Shown here one piece after another: positions 18,858 to 26,985 of a stretch of 64,000 nucleotides of DNA. The number at the start of each line of letters is the position of its first letter. Positions within the stretch are counted from its first letter, which is position 1. Source of the DNA: CBDATA01 sp965202845 (GTDB lineage Bacteria; Acidobacteriota; Vicinamibacteria; Marinacidobacterales; Marinacidobacteraceae); assembly GCA_965202845.1 (NCBI GenBank), contig OZ241856.1:2418001-2482000 (forward strand), given 5' to 3'. The position numbers and the translations under genes were made by a program. The notes beneath the pieces are model-generated. The model searched no databases, had not been told where the DNA came from, and was given only the letters and a program-made list of their open reading frames with translations.

Positions 18858-19700
18858 TCACCAGACGGTGGAAAAGGCCACGCCCAGGAACACCACGAAT
18901 CCGAGCGCGGCGTTCACATGGAAGAAGGCGAACGTGACGCGGTCGCGGAAACGGTGTTGCAGGAGGAACAGGAGACCGGCCAGCAGAAGCAGCAGGAGCG
19001 CGGCCCGCCCGCCCGGAGCCTGAACGTGGAGGAGGAGAAGGAACAGGAAGGCGACCAGATGGAAGAGGGCGGCGATGCGAAGCGCGGCCGGAGATCCCAG
19101 GGAGGCCGGAAGCGAATGGACGCCCTGCTTGCGGTCGGACGTTTCATCCAGGGTCGCATAGAGGATGTCGAACCCGGAAGCCCAGAATATCGTGAAGAGG
19201 GCGAGCAACAGAACCGGCAGGACGCCTTCCCACGAAAGGGTTGTGGCGTAGAAGGCGCCCAACGGTCCGAGCGCCAGGCCCACCCCGACTCCCAGGTGCG
19301 CCCAGCGGGTATGCCGCTTGAGCAGCGGATAGATGGTGAACACCGCAAGCGGAATCGGCGCCAGCAGGAGACATTGCGGGGAAAGCGCCCAGGCGGCGCC
19401 TCCATAGACCAGAATGGAAGCCGCTAGCAGCCAGCCGGCCTCGGTCAGCGACATCGCGCCGGAGGGCAGCGCCCGGGAGGCGGTGCGCGGGTTCGCCGCG
19501 TCGAGATGGCGATCCAGAATCCGGTTCAGTCCGAGCGCGGCGGAACGGGCGCCGGTGGCGGCCGCCAGGATGAGTAGACCGGTCCGCAGCGTGAGCGGAA
19601 CTTCCGAAAGAAGGGCGCCGGCGTAGATCAGGGGAAGCGAGAAGAGTGTGTGTTCCAGCTTCAGGTATCCGGCGAGGACGGCGGTCTTGTCGGGTTTCAA
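18858..19700 (-). CDS. mqnP: Menaquinone-pathway UbiA prenyltransferase (MqnP-type)
   Basis: A 280-residue membrane protein with about eight helices that would attach the polyprenyl chain to the naphthoate or benzoate ring. The first aspartate motif is NRILDRHLDAANPRTASR (about residues 59-76) and the second is the YATLDETSDRKQGVHSLP stretch (about 182-199). Both are typical of the UbiA/MqnP clade. It is the first gene of the mqn operon, with the UbiX-like gene starting at or inside its stop. The MqnP label rests mainly on operon context, since UbiA and MqnP proteins are closely similar. Confidence 0.82.
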   Translation of the reverse strand: MKPDKTAVLAGYLKLEHTLFSLPLIYAGALLSEVPLTLRTGLLILAAATGARSAALGLNRILDRHLDAANPRTASRALPSGAMSLTEAGWLLAASILVYGGAAWALSPQCLLLAPIPLAVFTIYPLLKRHTRWAHLGVGVGLALGPLGAFYATTLSWEGVLPVLLLALFTIFWASGFDILYATLDETSDRKQGVHSLPASLGSPAALRIAALFHLVAFLFLLLLHVQAPGGRAALLLLLLAGLLFLLQHRFRDRVTFAFFHVNAALGFVVFLGVAFSTVW

Positions 19701-19732
19701 TCGGAAGGGAACGATAGCAGGCGCGGAAACGT

Positions 19733-19760
19733 TTGACTTTTTGTCGCGCTGTTGTGATAA
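19733..19760 (+). promoter_or_regulatory. Candidate sigma-70-type promoter for the histone-like gene
   Basis: TTGACT (19733-19738) and TGATAA (19755-19760) are separated by 16 bp inside the AT-rich gap between the divergent mqnP and histone-like genes. The -35 match is good and the -10 is imperfect. An mRNA from here would have a leader of about 80 nt before the GTG at 19849. Confidence 0.45.
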
Positions 19761-19848
19761 AGTTGTTTTTTAAGCGTGCGGTTTGTTCCGTACGATTTCC
19801 CTGCGTGCGGGAGCGATCCCGCTTTTCATCCCAAAGGAAACAGTTCCC

Positions 19849-20166
19849 GTGAAAAAGAAAGCTCGCAAGAAGGCCGCCCGGAAGAAGGCGGTGCGTCGCG
19901 TGGCGGTTCCGACCGAAGGGCGGAGTCTCGGCCGCTTGGTCATCGAGATTTCGTTCGTCGATGGCGAAGCCGCGGTGGCGGCGTCTCCGGCGCCGGCGCG
20001 GCGGAATAAGAAGGCCACCCGAAAGAAAGCTGTCGCCCGGAAGAAGGTTTCGGCTGCGAAGAAGACCGAAACGAAAACCGTGAACCCGAAGCGGAGCGCG
20101 GCGATCAAGGCGGCCTGGGCGAAGCGGAAGGCGGCGAAGGCCGCCGCCGAAGCGACCAGCGCGTAG
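19849..20166 (+). CDS. Histone H1-like lysine/alanine-rich DNA-binding protein
   Basis: A 105-residue, strongly basic protein dominated by Lys-Ala-Arg runs such as KKKARKKAARKKAVRR at the start and AKRKAAKAAAEA at the end, interrupted by a short hydrophobic strand segment (GRLVIEISFV). This composition is typical of bacterial histone H1-like (HctB/AlgP-type) nucleoid proteins that compact DNA non-specifically. GTG 19849 is preferred: an AAAGGAAA ribosome-binding site lies about 9 nt upstream, and the upstream in-frame residues are unlike the rest. A small promoter-like region precedes it. The function is inferred from composition alone, and a ribosome-associated role is also possible. Confidence 0.6.
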   Translation: MKKKARKKAARKKAVRRVAVPTEGRSLGRLVIEISFVDGEAAVAASPAPARRNKKATRKKAVARKKVSAAKKTETKTVNPKRSAAIKAAWAKRKAAKAAAEATSA

Positions 20167-20242
20167 ATTCGCTTCCCGCGCCGCTCCTGTCTTCGCGACG
20201 GGGGGCCGTGGTACATTTGCGCCCCGTCGCCGGAGGCTCATC

Positions 20243-21607
20243 TTGTTTCATCCCACCACGATTTCGCGTTTGCCCGTAGTCGCGCTCGCCGGCGCCCTCG
20301 CGCTCGCTTCCTGCGGGGGGCCGGGGAGCGAAGGCGTCTCGAGCGACGAGATTCTGCTCGGGACGTTCGCTCCCGAGACCGGGCCGTACACCGCGCTCAA
20401 CGACGTGGCGATCGCCATGCGCGGCTACTTTGACTGGGTGAACGCCCAGGGCGGCGTGCACGGGCGGAACATCCGGCTGATCGTCAAGGACGACCAGGCC
20501 GACCCCGAACAGACGCCGGCGCTGGTGACCGAGCTGTTCCGCGAGGACCGGGTGTTCGCCCTGATCGGCGGCATGGGTTCGGACAGCGCGCTCGCGGTCA
20601 AGGACGACGTCTGGAACCGGCTGGCGCCGTGGATCAATCCGGGGTCGAGCTCGCCGGTCTGGACCGAACCGATCAACGCCTACACCTTCTCGATGTTCCC
20701 GTCGTCGGTGACCGCCGGGCGGGTCGTCACCAAGCACGCGCTCGCCGAACTGGGCGCGCGCCGGATCGGCTCCATCGTGGAGGCCACCCAGTTCGGGTCG
20801 GTCGGGCAGGAGGGATACCGCCTGGGCGTCCGGGCGTTCTATCGGGAGCTCCGGGACGCGCTGCCGGAGGGCATGGAGGTGCGCTACGCGCGCGTCAACG
20901 GCCGCCCGCGGCGCCCGCGCACCGGCGACCCGGCCAGCGAAGGCTGGCTCCCGGAACCGGCCTCGGGAGTGGGCGTACTGTGGCAGGTGCAGCGGTCCGA
21001 GGGCGGCGCGTGGGGACGCCCGGAGGAGGCGCCCGAAAACGTGGGATCGCAGCGGGTCGCGATCGACGGCAGCGGACTCGAGGACGCCCTGGCCTTCTTC
21101 AAGGACCAGCGGGCCGACGCGGTCGTCGTCTGGGGGATCGCCGAATTCGGCGCGATGGTGGCCCGGGCGATCGCCGACGACGAGGACTGGAATCCGCTGG
21201 TGCTCGGCGGTCTGGCGATGGCCGATCCGCGGGCGGTGTCGCTGGCCGAGGGCGCGCTGGAGGGCGCGGTGGTGGCCTCCGCCACCCCCGACCTCCAGGC
21301 GACCGACCCTTCGCTGGAGACGGCGCGGGAGATCGTCCGGCTGCACGCCCCCACCCTCGCCTTCGGCGACTACGCGCTCCTGGGCCTCGCCTGGGCGCAG
21401 CTGGCGCACGAGGGACTGGAGCGCGCCGGCTCCGACCTGACCCGGATCGGCCTGATCCAGGCGCTCGAGACGCTGGATGACTGGACCGGCTTCATCGGGC
21501 ATCCGATTTCCTTCAGCGACCAAAACCACCGCGGGATGGACGCGGTGACGCTCAAGCGGATCGAAGACGGCGAGTTCGTCGCGCTCACCGGCTGGCTGTC
21601 CGAATAG
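20243..21607 (+). CDS. Branched-chain amino-acid-type ABC transporter substrate-binding lipoprotein
   Basis: A 454-residue type I periplasmic binding protein of the LivJ/LivK-like (peripla_BP_6) family. TTG 20243 has a GGAGG site 6 nt upstream and yields a lipoprotein signal ending in LALASCG (lipidated Cys about 24). The mature protein starts EILLGTFAPETGPYTALN, followed by the GYFDWVNAQGGVHGR and LFREDRVFALIGG segments typical of the family. It is convergent with livF, only 1 bp away. A low-complexity insertion near residues 215-270 (PRRPRTGDPAS and following) is unusual. The ligand cannot be read from sequence. Confidence 0.85.
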   Translation: MFHPTTISRLPVVALAGALALASCGGPGSEGVSSDEILLGTFAPETGPYTALNDVAIAMRGYFDWVNAQGGVHGRNIRLIVKDDQADPEQTPALVTELFREDRVFALIGGMGSDSALAVKDDVWNRLAPWINPGSSSPVWTEPINAYTFSMFPSSVTAGRVVTKHALAELGARRIGSIVEATQFGSVGQEGYRLGVRAFYRELRDALPEGMEVRYARVNGRPRRPRTGDPASEGWLPEPASGVGVLWQVQRSEGGAWGRPEEAPENVGSQRVAIDGSGLEDALAFFKDQRADAVVVWGIAEFGAMVARAIADDEDWNPLVLGGLAMADPRAVSLAEGALEGAVVASATPDLQATDPSLETAREIVRLHAPTLAFGDYALLGLAWAQLAHEGLERAGSDLTRIGLIQALETLDDWTGFIGHPISFSDQNHRGMDAVTLKRIEDGEFVALTGWLSE

Positions 21608-21608
21608 G

Positions 21609-22355
21609 TCAGCCGGGCGGGCGGGCGACGGCGGCCCACTTGCCGAGGTACGCCCGCCGGACTTCGGCGTCCTCCAGAAGCTCGCTCGCCGCCCCCTCCC
21701 GGGTGATCCGGCCGTTCTCCAGCACATAGCCCCGGCCCGCCAGCTGGAGCGCCCGGTTCAGGTTCTGCTCCACCAGCAGCACCGCGACCCCCTCCTGGCG
21801 GATCGCGGCGATCGTCTCGAACACGGCGTCCACCACCCGGGGCGCCAGCCCCAGCGAGGGTTCGTCCATGAGCAGCAGCCGAGGCGCCGCCATCAGCGCC
21901 CGCCCGATGGCGGCCATCTGGCGTTCGCCGCCGGAGAGGGTGCCGGCGCGCTGCCCGGTTCGCTCCTTCAGGCGGGGCAGCAGGCGGAACACCCGGTCGA
22001 GCCGCTCCCCGATGATTTCCGGGCGGCGCCGCGTTCCGAGCGACCAGGCGCCGAGCCGCAGGTTCTCCAGCACCGTCATGTCGGGCCAGATGCGGCTTCC
22101 CTCCGGGACGTGGGCGATGCGCCGGTCGACGATGGCCGCCGCCGACTCTCCGGTCAGAAGCTCGCCGCCAAGGCGCACCGAGCCGGAGCGGGCGGGCGAA
22201 AGACCGCTCACCGCGCGCAGGGTGGTGGTCTTGCCGGCGCCGTTCGCCCCCAGCAGCGCGACGATCTCCTCGGCTTCGACCCGCAGCGAGACGCCGCGAA
22301 GCGCCCGGACGCCCCCCCGGTCCACCTGCAGGTCCCGGATTTCGAGGAGGCTCAT
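21609..22355 (-). CDS. livF: ABC transporter ATP-binding protein LivF
   Basis: A 248-residue ATPase of a branched-chain amino-acid-type importer. Walker A GANGAGKT (36-43), signature LSGGERQ, Walker B LLLMDEPSLGL and the switch histidine region are present. The LSLLVEQN-like segment near the end (VAVLLVEQNLNRAL) is typical of LivF. ATG overlaps the livG stop by four bases. It is the last gene of the livH-livM-livG-livF run. Confidence 0.9.
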   Translation of the reverse strand: MSLLEIRDLQVDRGGVRALRGVSLRVEAEEIVALLGANGAGKTTTLRAVSGLSPARSGSVRLGGELLTGESAAAIVDRRIAHVPEGSRIWPDMTVLENLRLGAWSLGTRRRPEIIGERLDRVFRLLPRLKERTGQRAGTLSGGERQMAAIGRALMAAPRLLLMDEPSLGLAPRVVDAVFETIAAIRQEGVAVLLVEQNLNRALQLAGRGYVLENGRITREGAASELLEDAEVRRAYLGKWAAVARPPG

Positions 22356-23068
22356 GGTTCTTGCCGACCCAGATAGGCGGCGATCACCCGCGGGTCGTTC
22401 GTCACTTCCGGGGGCGGCCCCACCGCGATCGTCTCGCCGTGCTCCAGAACCTGGATGCGGTCGGAGAGCTCCAGCACCGCCTCGATCATGTGCTCCACGT
22501 AGATCATGGCGATTCCGGTCGCGTGGATCTCCCGGAGCAACGCCACCGTCTCCCGGGCCTCCACCGGATTCAGCCCGGCGGCGACCTCGTCCACCAGCAG
22601 CACCCGGGGGCGGGCCGCGAGCGCCCGCGCCAGCTCGAGGCGACGGCGCGCCGACAGGTTCAGCTCGGCCGCCGGAACGTCCCGGCGGTCGGCCAGCCCG
22701 GTTCGTTCGAGCGCGGCCTCCGCTTCCGCCGCCGGCGTCCGGGCGCCGCCATAGTGGGCGCCGACCAGGGCGTTCTCGAAGACCGTCATGTTCAGGAAGG
22801 GACGGGGGACCTGGAAGGTGCGGGCCACCCCCAGGCGGCGGATCCGGTGGGGGGGCGCCCCGTCGATCCGGCGGCCTTCGAGGCGGATGACGCCGGCGTC
22901 GGGGCGCAGCATCCCGCTCAACAGGTGGAACAGGGTGGTCTTGCCCGCGCCGTTCGGACCGATCAGCCCCAGGATTTCGCCCGGGGCCAGGGTCAGGTCC
23001 ACCCCCCGGAGCGCGGTCAGCCCGCCGAACCGGCGGGTCAGCCCCCGGGTCTCGAGGATCGCGCTCAT
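22352..23068 (-). CDS. livG: ABC transporter ATP-binding protein LivG
   Basis: A 238-residue ATPase partner of LivF. Walker A is GPNGAGKT (about 37-44). The signature is degenerate (LNLSARRRLELARALA) and Walker B reads LLVDEVAAGLNP with Val replacing the usual Pro. Both kinds of change occur in LivG proteins, where the C-loop is often non-canonical. IYVEHMIEAV near the C-terminus is diagnostic for LivG. ATG 23068 overlaps the livM stop (ATGA), and a more distal GTG at 23089 is less likely. Confidence 0.9.
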   Translation of the reverse strand: MSAILETRGLTRRFGGLTALRGVDLTLAPGEILGLIGPNGAGKTTLFHLLSGMLRPDAGVIRLEGRRIDGAPPHRIRRLGVARTFQVPRPFLNMTVFENALVGAHYGGARTPAAEAEAALERTGLADRRDVPAAELNLSARRRLELARALAARPRVLLVDEVAAGLNPVEARETVALLREIHATGIAMIYVEHMIEAVLELSDRIQVLEHGETIAVGPPPEVTNDPRVIAAYLGRQEP

Positions 23069-24024
23069 CCGGCCTTTCTCGACTGCCACAGGCGCTCCAG
23101 CCGGGGAACCAGCCCGCGGGGTTCGAAGAGGATCATCAGGATCAGGAGGACGCCGAAGGCGGCCAGGTGGATGTCGGCGAAGCTCGCCAGCACGAACTGC
23201 TCCAGCACCAGGAAGATGAGCGCGCCCAGCACCGGCCCGGCGACGGTGCCGATGCCTCCCACCAGCGCCATGAGCACCAGGCTGATCGACAGGTCGAAGC
23301 CGAAGACCTTCTCCGGGACGATGTACAGGGTGATGAACCCGTAGTACGCGCCCCCCAGGCCGGTGAGGGCGGAGGCGATCGCGAACGCCTTCACCTGCTG
23401 GCGCGCCACCGGGACGCCGGTCGCCGCCGCCGCCCGCGCATCCTCCCGAAGGGCGCGCAGTCCGAGTCCCAGACGCGAATACAGCATCACGTGGCTCGCC
23501 AGCGCCGCGAAAAGGGCGAGGGCCGCCCCCAGCGCGTAGAGCGCCCAGGGGCCGAACGCCTCGTCGATCGGCAGGGTGAGGCCGGAGGCGCCGCCGGCGG
23601 CGTCCACGTTGTTCACCAGCACCCGGGTCGCCTCCGAGACCCCGATGGTGGCGATCGCGAAGTAGGGGCCGCGCAGGCGCAGGCAGGGCCAGCCCCAGAG
23701 GACTCCGAAGAGCGCGGCCAGCCCGGCGGCGACCGGGAGGGTCAAAAGCGGATGGGTTCCGCCGATCCAGAGCATGGCGCTCGCGTAGGCGCCGACCCCG
23801 AAGAGCGAGGCGTTGCCGAACGAGGTCTGCCCGGCGAAGCCGCCGATCATGTTCCAGGCGCTGGCGAGGAGGACGTTCAGGAACGCGAGGTGCGCGAGCC
23901 GCATCGCGTAGGGGTTCATGGCCAGCAGCGGGGCGAGCGCGGCCAGGACAACCGCCGCCAGCAGCAGCCCGCGCACCCGGCGCCGCCGCCGGGCCGCCGC
24001 CCGCCGCGCGGCGATCTCAGACAT
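23065..24024 (-). CDS. livM: Branched-chain amino-acid ABC transporter permease LivM
   Basis: A 319-residue permease with about nine membrane helices. The family segment LASAWNMIGGFAGQTSFGNASLFGVGAYA (positions about 54-82) and the EAA-like loop LALRALREDARAAAATGVPVAR are clear. An arginine-rich N-terminus (AARRAAARRRRRVRG) precedes the first helix. It overlaps livH by 8 bp and livG by 4 bp. Confidence 0.9.
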   Translation of the reverse strand: MSEIAARRAAARRRRRVRGLLLAAVVLAALAPLLAMNPYAMRLAHLAFLNVLLASAWNMIGGFAGQTSFGNASLFGVGAYASAMLWIGGTHPLLTLPVAAGLAALFGVLWGWPCLRLRGPYFAIATIGVSEATRVLVNNVDAAGGASGLTLPIDEAFGPWALYALGAALALFAALASHVMLYSRLGLGLRALREDARAAAATGVPVARQQVKAFAIASALTGLGGAYYGFITLYIVPEKVFGFDLSISLVLMALVGGIGTVAGPVLGALIFLVLEQFVLASFADIHLAAFGVLLILMILFEPRGLVPRLERLWQSRKAG

Positions 24025-24871
24025 CGGAATCCACCCGGCGCAGCACCAGCGCGGCGGTCAGCATCAGGAAGCTGACGACGTCCCGGTAGCCGGAATGCAG
24101 ATAGAACGCGGTGAGGTCCTCGGCGATTCCGAGGCCGATCCCGGCGATCAGGATGCCGCCGATGTTGGTGAGTCCCCCCAGCACCACCACGCAGAAGCTC
24201 TTCAGCAGGAAGCGGGCGCCGAACTCCGGGGTGACCGAGTAGAAGAGCGCCATCAGGCTGCCGGCGGACATGGCGAGCGCCGATCCGATGCCGAACGCGA
24301 TCGCCCAGACCCGGTTCACCGGAATGCCGGAAAGCGCCGCCGCTTCCCGGTCCTGCGCCGCCGCCCGGAGCGCGAGACCCGCCCAGGTGCGCTTCATCAG
24401 CAGCGCCAGCGCCAGGAATCCGAGCAGGGCGAACCCGGCGACCACCAGCCGCGGGAGGCTGAGGGTCAGGGGGCCCAGGCGGATCGCCTCCATGGACCAG
24501 GAGGTCAGAAGCGAGCGGTCCGCCCCGCCGAACACCAGGTAGAGGGCGTTCCGCGCCACCAGCCAGACCCCGAAGAGCAGGAGCAGGGTGGCGACCGGCG
24601 GGCTGTCGCGCAGCCGGAACACCAGCCCGCGCTCGAGGCCGGCGCCCAGCAGGAAGCCGACCGGGACGGTGACCAGCAAGGAGAGCAGCGGGTCCAGCCC
24701 GAAGGTCGCGTGGAGCCACCAGGTCACGTAGACGCCCAGGGTCAGGAAGGCGCCGTGCGCGAGGTTGATGACCCGGAGGACTCCGTAGATCAGCCCCAGG
24801 CCGTAGGCCATGTAGGCGTAGACCGCGCCGACCAGGATCCCCGAAGCGAGGATCGAGGCCAGATCAGCCAT
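24017..24871 (-). CDS. livH: Branched-chain amino-acid ABC transporter permease LivH
   Basis: A 284-residue inner-membrane permease with about eight helices. It shows the LivH start ILASGILVGAVYAYMAYGLGLIYGVLRVINLAHG and the cytoplasmic coupling loop LALRAAAQDREAAALSGIPVNRV. It is the first permease gene of the operon and follows the binding-protein gene at 24905-26107 by 33 bp. Confidence 0.9.
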   Translation of the reverse strand: MADLASILASGILVGAVYAYMAYGLGLIYGVLRVINLAHGAFLTLGVYVTWWLHATFGLDPLLSLLVTVPVGFLLGAGLERGLVFRLRDSPPVATLLLLFGVWLVARNALYLVFGGADRSLLTSWSMEAIRLGPLTLSLPRLVVAGFALLGFLALALLMKRTWAGLALRAAAQDREAAALSGIPVNRVWAIAFGIGSALAMSAGSLMALFYSVTPEFGARFLLKSFCVVVLGGLTNIGGILIAGIGLGIAEDLTAFYLHSGYRDVVSFLMLTAALVLRRVDSDV

Positions 24872-24904
24872 GCCGGCTACGGTCGCCCACCGGCCAAAAT
24901 GACT

Positions 24905-26107
24905 TCAGTTGGTCAGGTGGGCAGGTCCTTCCGCCGCATCGGGCGGGTACACGATCTGCACCCCTCCCTCCGGAAGGTTCTGCACGATCACGCAGCGGTT
25001 GCGGATCTGGTATCGGGAGTCGGCGGGGAAGTGGAGGCGGCCTCCGGGGAGCAGCGAGTCGTCCAGATCGATGGACTGGAGCGCATCGCGGATGGCGGCC
25101 GGGTCGGTGGAGCCGGCCCGGCCGATCGCATGGATCAGCGCCCGCGCCGCCTCGTAGGCCACCGCCGGGTAGTACTCGGTGATCGGCCCGCCGAACCGCT
25201 CTTCGTACTTCTGGACGAAGTCCCGGGAGCGCGGGTAGGGAAGCTGCCGGGTCCACCACTGGGCCGAAACCAGATGGCTCACCGCATCGCCGAGACCCTC
25301 CCGCACCGAGCGTTCCGGCCCCCGCGCCCCGTAGCTCACCGCGACGTGCCCCAGCCCCTGCTCCACATAGGCGCGGTGCTGGAGCAGGAAGTCGGGTTCG
25401 TGCGCGTCGGAGAGGAAGACGTCCGCCTCCACCGAACGCACCTTGACGATCAGCGAGGTGTGGTCGCTGGAGAGGTGCTCGAACGATTCGTCGAGGGCCA
25501 GCTCGAAACGGTCGGGGTGCGCCTCCAGGTGGGCGTGGACGCCGTCCCGGTATTCGCGTCCGTGGTCGGTGTTCTGCCAGATCAGCGCGACCCGCAGCGG
25601 TCGGGGGAGCCGTCCCTGGTCCTGCTCCCATCCCAGCCATTCGAGGGTGGTGGCGGCCAGCGACTCCACCGGGCTGAGCGCCCCGAACACCCATTCGTTG
25701 CTCTCGCGGAAGATGGACCGGGAGGCGCCCCCGGCGTTCACGAAGGGAACTCCGCGGCGCATCGGGACGATGACCTGGGACTGGACCAGCGGGGTGCTGT
25801 AGCTCGACAGCAGCGCCGCCGCGCCGTCCACCGCGATGAGCCGCTCCAGCAGGCTGGGCGAGATCGAGGCGTCGCTCTTGTCGTCGTAGAGGAGGAGGCG
25901 CACCGGGCGCGGCTCGCCGTCGATCACGACGCCGCCGGCCGCGTTCGCCTCGTCCACCGCGAGCTGGTAGCCGTTTCGGAGGAACGCCCCGGCGTTCGCG
26001 TGACGGCCGCTCAGGGGGAGCGCCGCCCCGATGCGGACCGCGTCCTCCCCGCCCGGGCCGCAGTCGGCGAGCGCCAGCAGGATGAGCGGCGGAAGCCAGG
26101 AGCGCAT
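24905..26107 (-). CDS. Second ABC transporter substrate-binding lipoprotein
   Basis: A 400-residue type I periplasmic binding protein with a short lipoprotein signal (LLALADCG, Cys about 16). The mature part begins VRIGAALPLSGRHANAGAFLRNGYQLAVDEANAAGG in family style. It is co-directional with and immediately upstream of livH-M-G-F, so it is the likely cognate binding protein. The protein encoded at 20243 would be an alternative receptor. The two are only distantly alike, which suggests different ligands. GTG/ATG divergence from the next gene leaves only 24 bp between the two starts. Confidence 0.85.
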   Translation of the reverse strand: MRSWLPPLILLALADCGPGGEDAVRIGAALPLSGRHANAGAFLRNGYQLAVDEANAAGGVVIDGEPRPVRLLLYDDKSDASISPSLLERLIAVDGAAALLSSYSTPLVQSQVIVPMRRGVPFVNAGGASRSIFRESNEWVFGALSPVESLAATTLEWLGWEQDQGRLPRPLRVALIWQNTDHGREYRDGVHAHLEAHPDRFELALDESFEHLSSDHTSLIVKVRSVEADVFLSDAHEPDFLLQHRAYVEQGLGHVAVSYGARGPERSVREGLGDAVSHLVSAQWWTRQLPYPRSRDFVQKYEERFGGPITEYYPAVAYEAARALIHAIGRAGSTDPAAIRDALQSIDLDDSLLPGGRLHFPADSRYQIRNRCVIVQNLPEGGVQIVYPPDAAEGPAHLTN

Positions 26108-26131
26108 GATGGAACCGGATAGCGTACCAGC

Positions 26132-26950
26132 GTGGAAAAAAGACCGTCCCCCGCCGTCCCGCGTCTCGAGGTGCTGCCGGTCGAGGACATCCTCCGGCAC
26201 GAGGAGACCGACCTGATGCGGGTGGCGGCGCTCCTCGAGCGCCTGAGCGGCGACCGGGTTCTCCGCAACCCGCCGCTCACCGTCGCGCTTCCCGGCGGCC
26301 GCCAGCTGCTGCTGGACGGCGCCAACCGGGTGGAGGCGCTTTCCCGGCTGGGAGTTCCGCACGCGCTGGTCCAGACCGGGGACGCGGCGGACCCGCGGCT
26401 CGGCTTCGCGACCTGGCATCACGTCATCCGCCCCGGGGACGCCCGGGCGCTGATCGAAACGCCGCCGCCCGGAGTGGAGACATATCGGGGAGACCCCCCG
26501 CCGGGCGCGACGCTGGCGTGCCGCCTGACCCTCCCGGACGAGACCCGGTACGCCTGCGTCGGCGGCCCCTCGCTCTTCGAACGGGCGGACGCGCTGCGGG
26601 CGATCGCCGGCCGCCACACCCATCCGCGCGCCCGGCTCGGCCGGCTGCCCGCCCCCGACCTCGAGCAGGCCCGGCTGGCGCACCCCGATCTCGGCGGCAT
26701 CCTGAGCTATCCGGCGTTCCGACTCGACGAGGCGCGCGCGCTGGCGGAAGCGGGGAGATTGCTGCCCTCCGGCGTCACCCGGCTGCTCGCGCCCTGCCGG
26801 GTGCTCGGCTTTCACCTGCCGCTGTCCTTCCTGACCGCCGACCTGCCGCTCGAGCAGAAGCGGCGGCGGCTCGGCGACATGGTGGCGGAGCGTTTCCAGG
26901 CGGGCCGGGTGCGCCACTACGCGGAACCGGTGTTCGTCTTCGACGACTGA
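26132..26950 (+). CDS. ParB/sulfiredoxin-fold protein, SbnI/SerK-like
   Basis: A 272-residue protein whose N-terminal 110 residues resemble the ParB-like fold of SbnI/SerK proteins: LEVLPVEDILRHEETD, then VLRNPPLTV and the nucleotide-site-like LLLDGANRVEALSRLG. Characterised relatives are free L-serine kinases (archaeal SerK, and SbnI of staphyloferrin B synthesis). No siderophore genes are nearby, so a siderophore role has no support. The rest of the protein has no motif I can place beyond the same family. The start is GTG, with no strong ribosome-binding site; a TAGCGT hexamer ends 6 nt upstream. The identification is by pattern and is moderate. Confidence 0.55.
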   Translation: MEKRPSPAVPRLEVLPVEDILRHEETDLMRVAALLERLSGDRVLRNPPLTVALPGGRQLLLDGANRVEALSRLGVPHALVQTGDAADPRLGFATWHHVIRPGDARALIETPPPGVETYRGDPPPGATLACRLTLPDETRYACVGGPSLFERADALRAIAGRHTHPRARLGRLPAPDLEQARLAHPDLGGILSYPAFRLDEARALAEAGRLLPSGVTRLLAPCRVLGFHLPLSFLTADLPLEQKRRRLGDMVAERFQAGRVRHYAEPVFVFDD

Positions 26951-26985
26951 CCCCCCCCGTCCGTCCTGCTAGCATTTCCCGCCCC

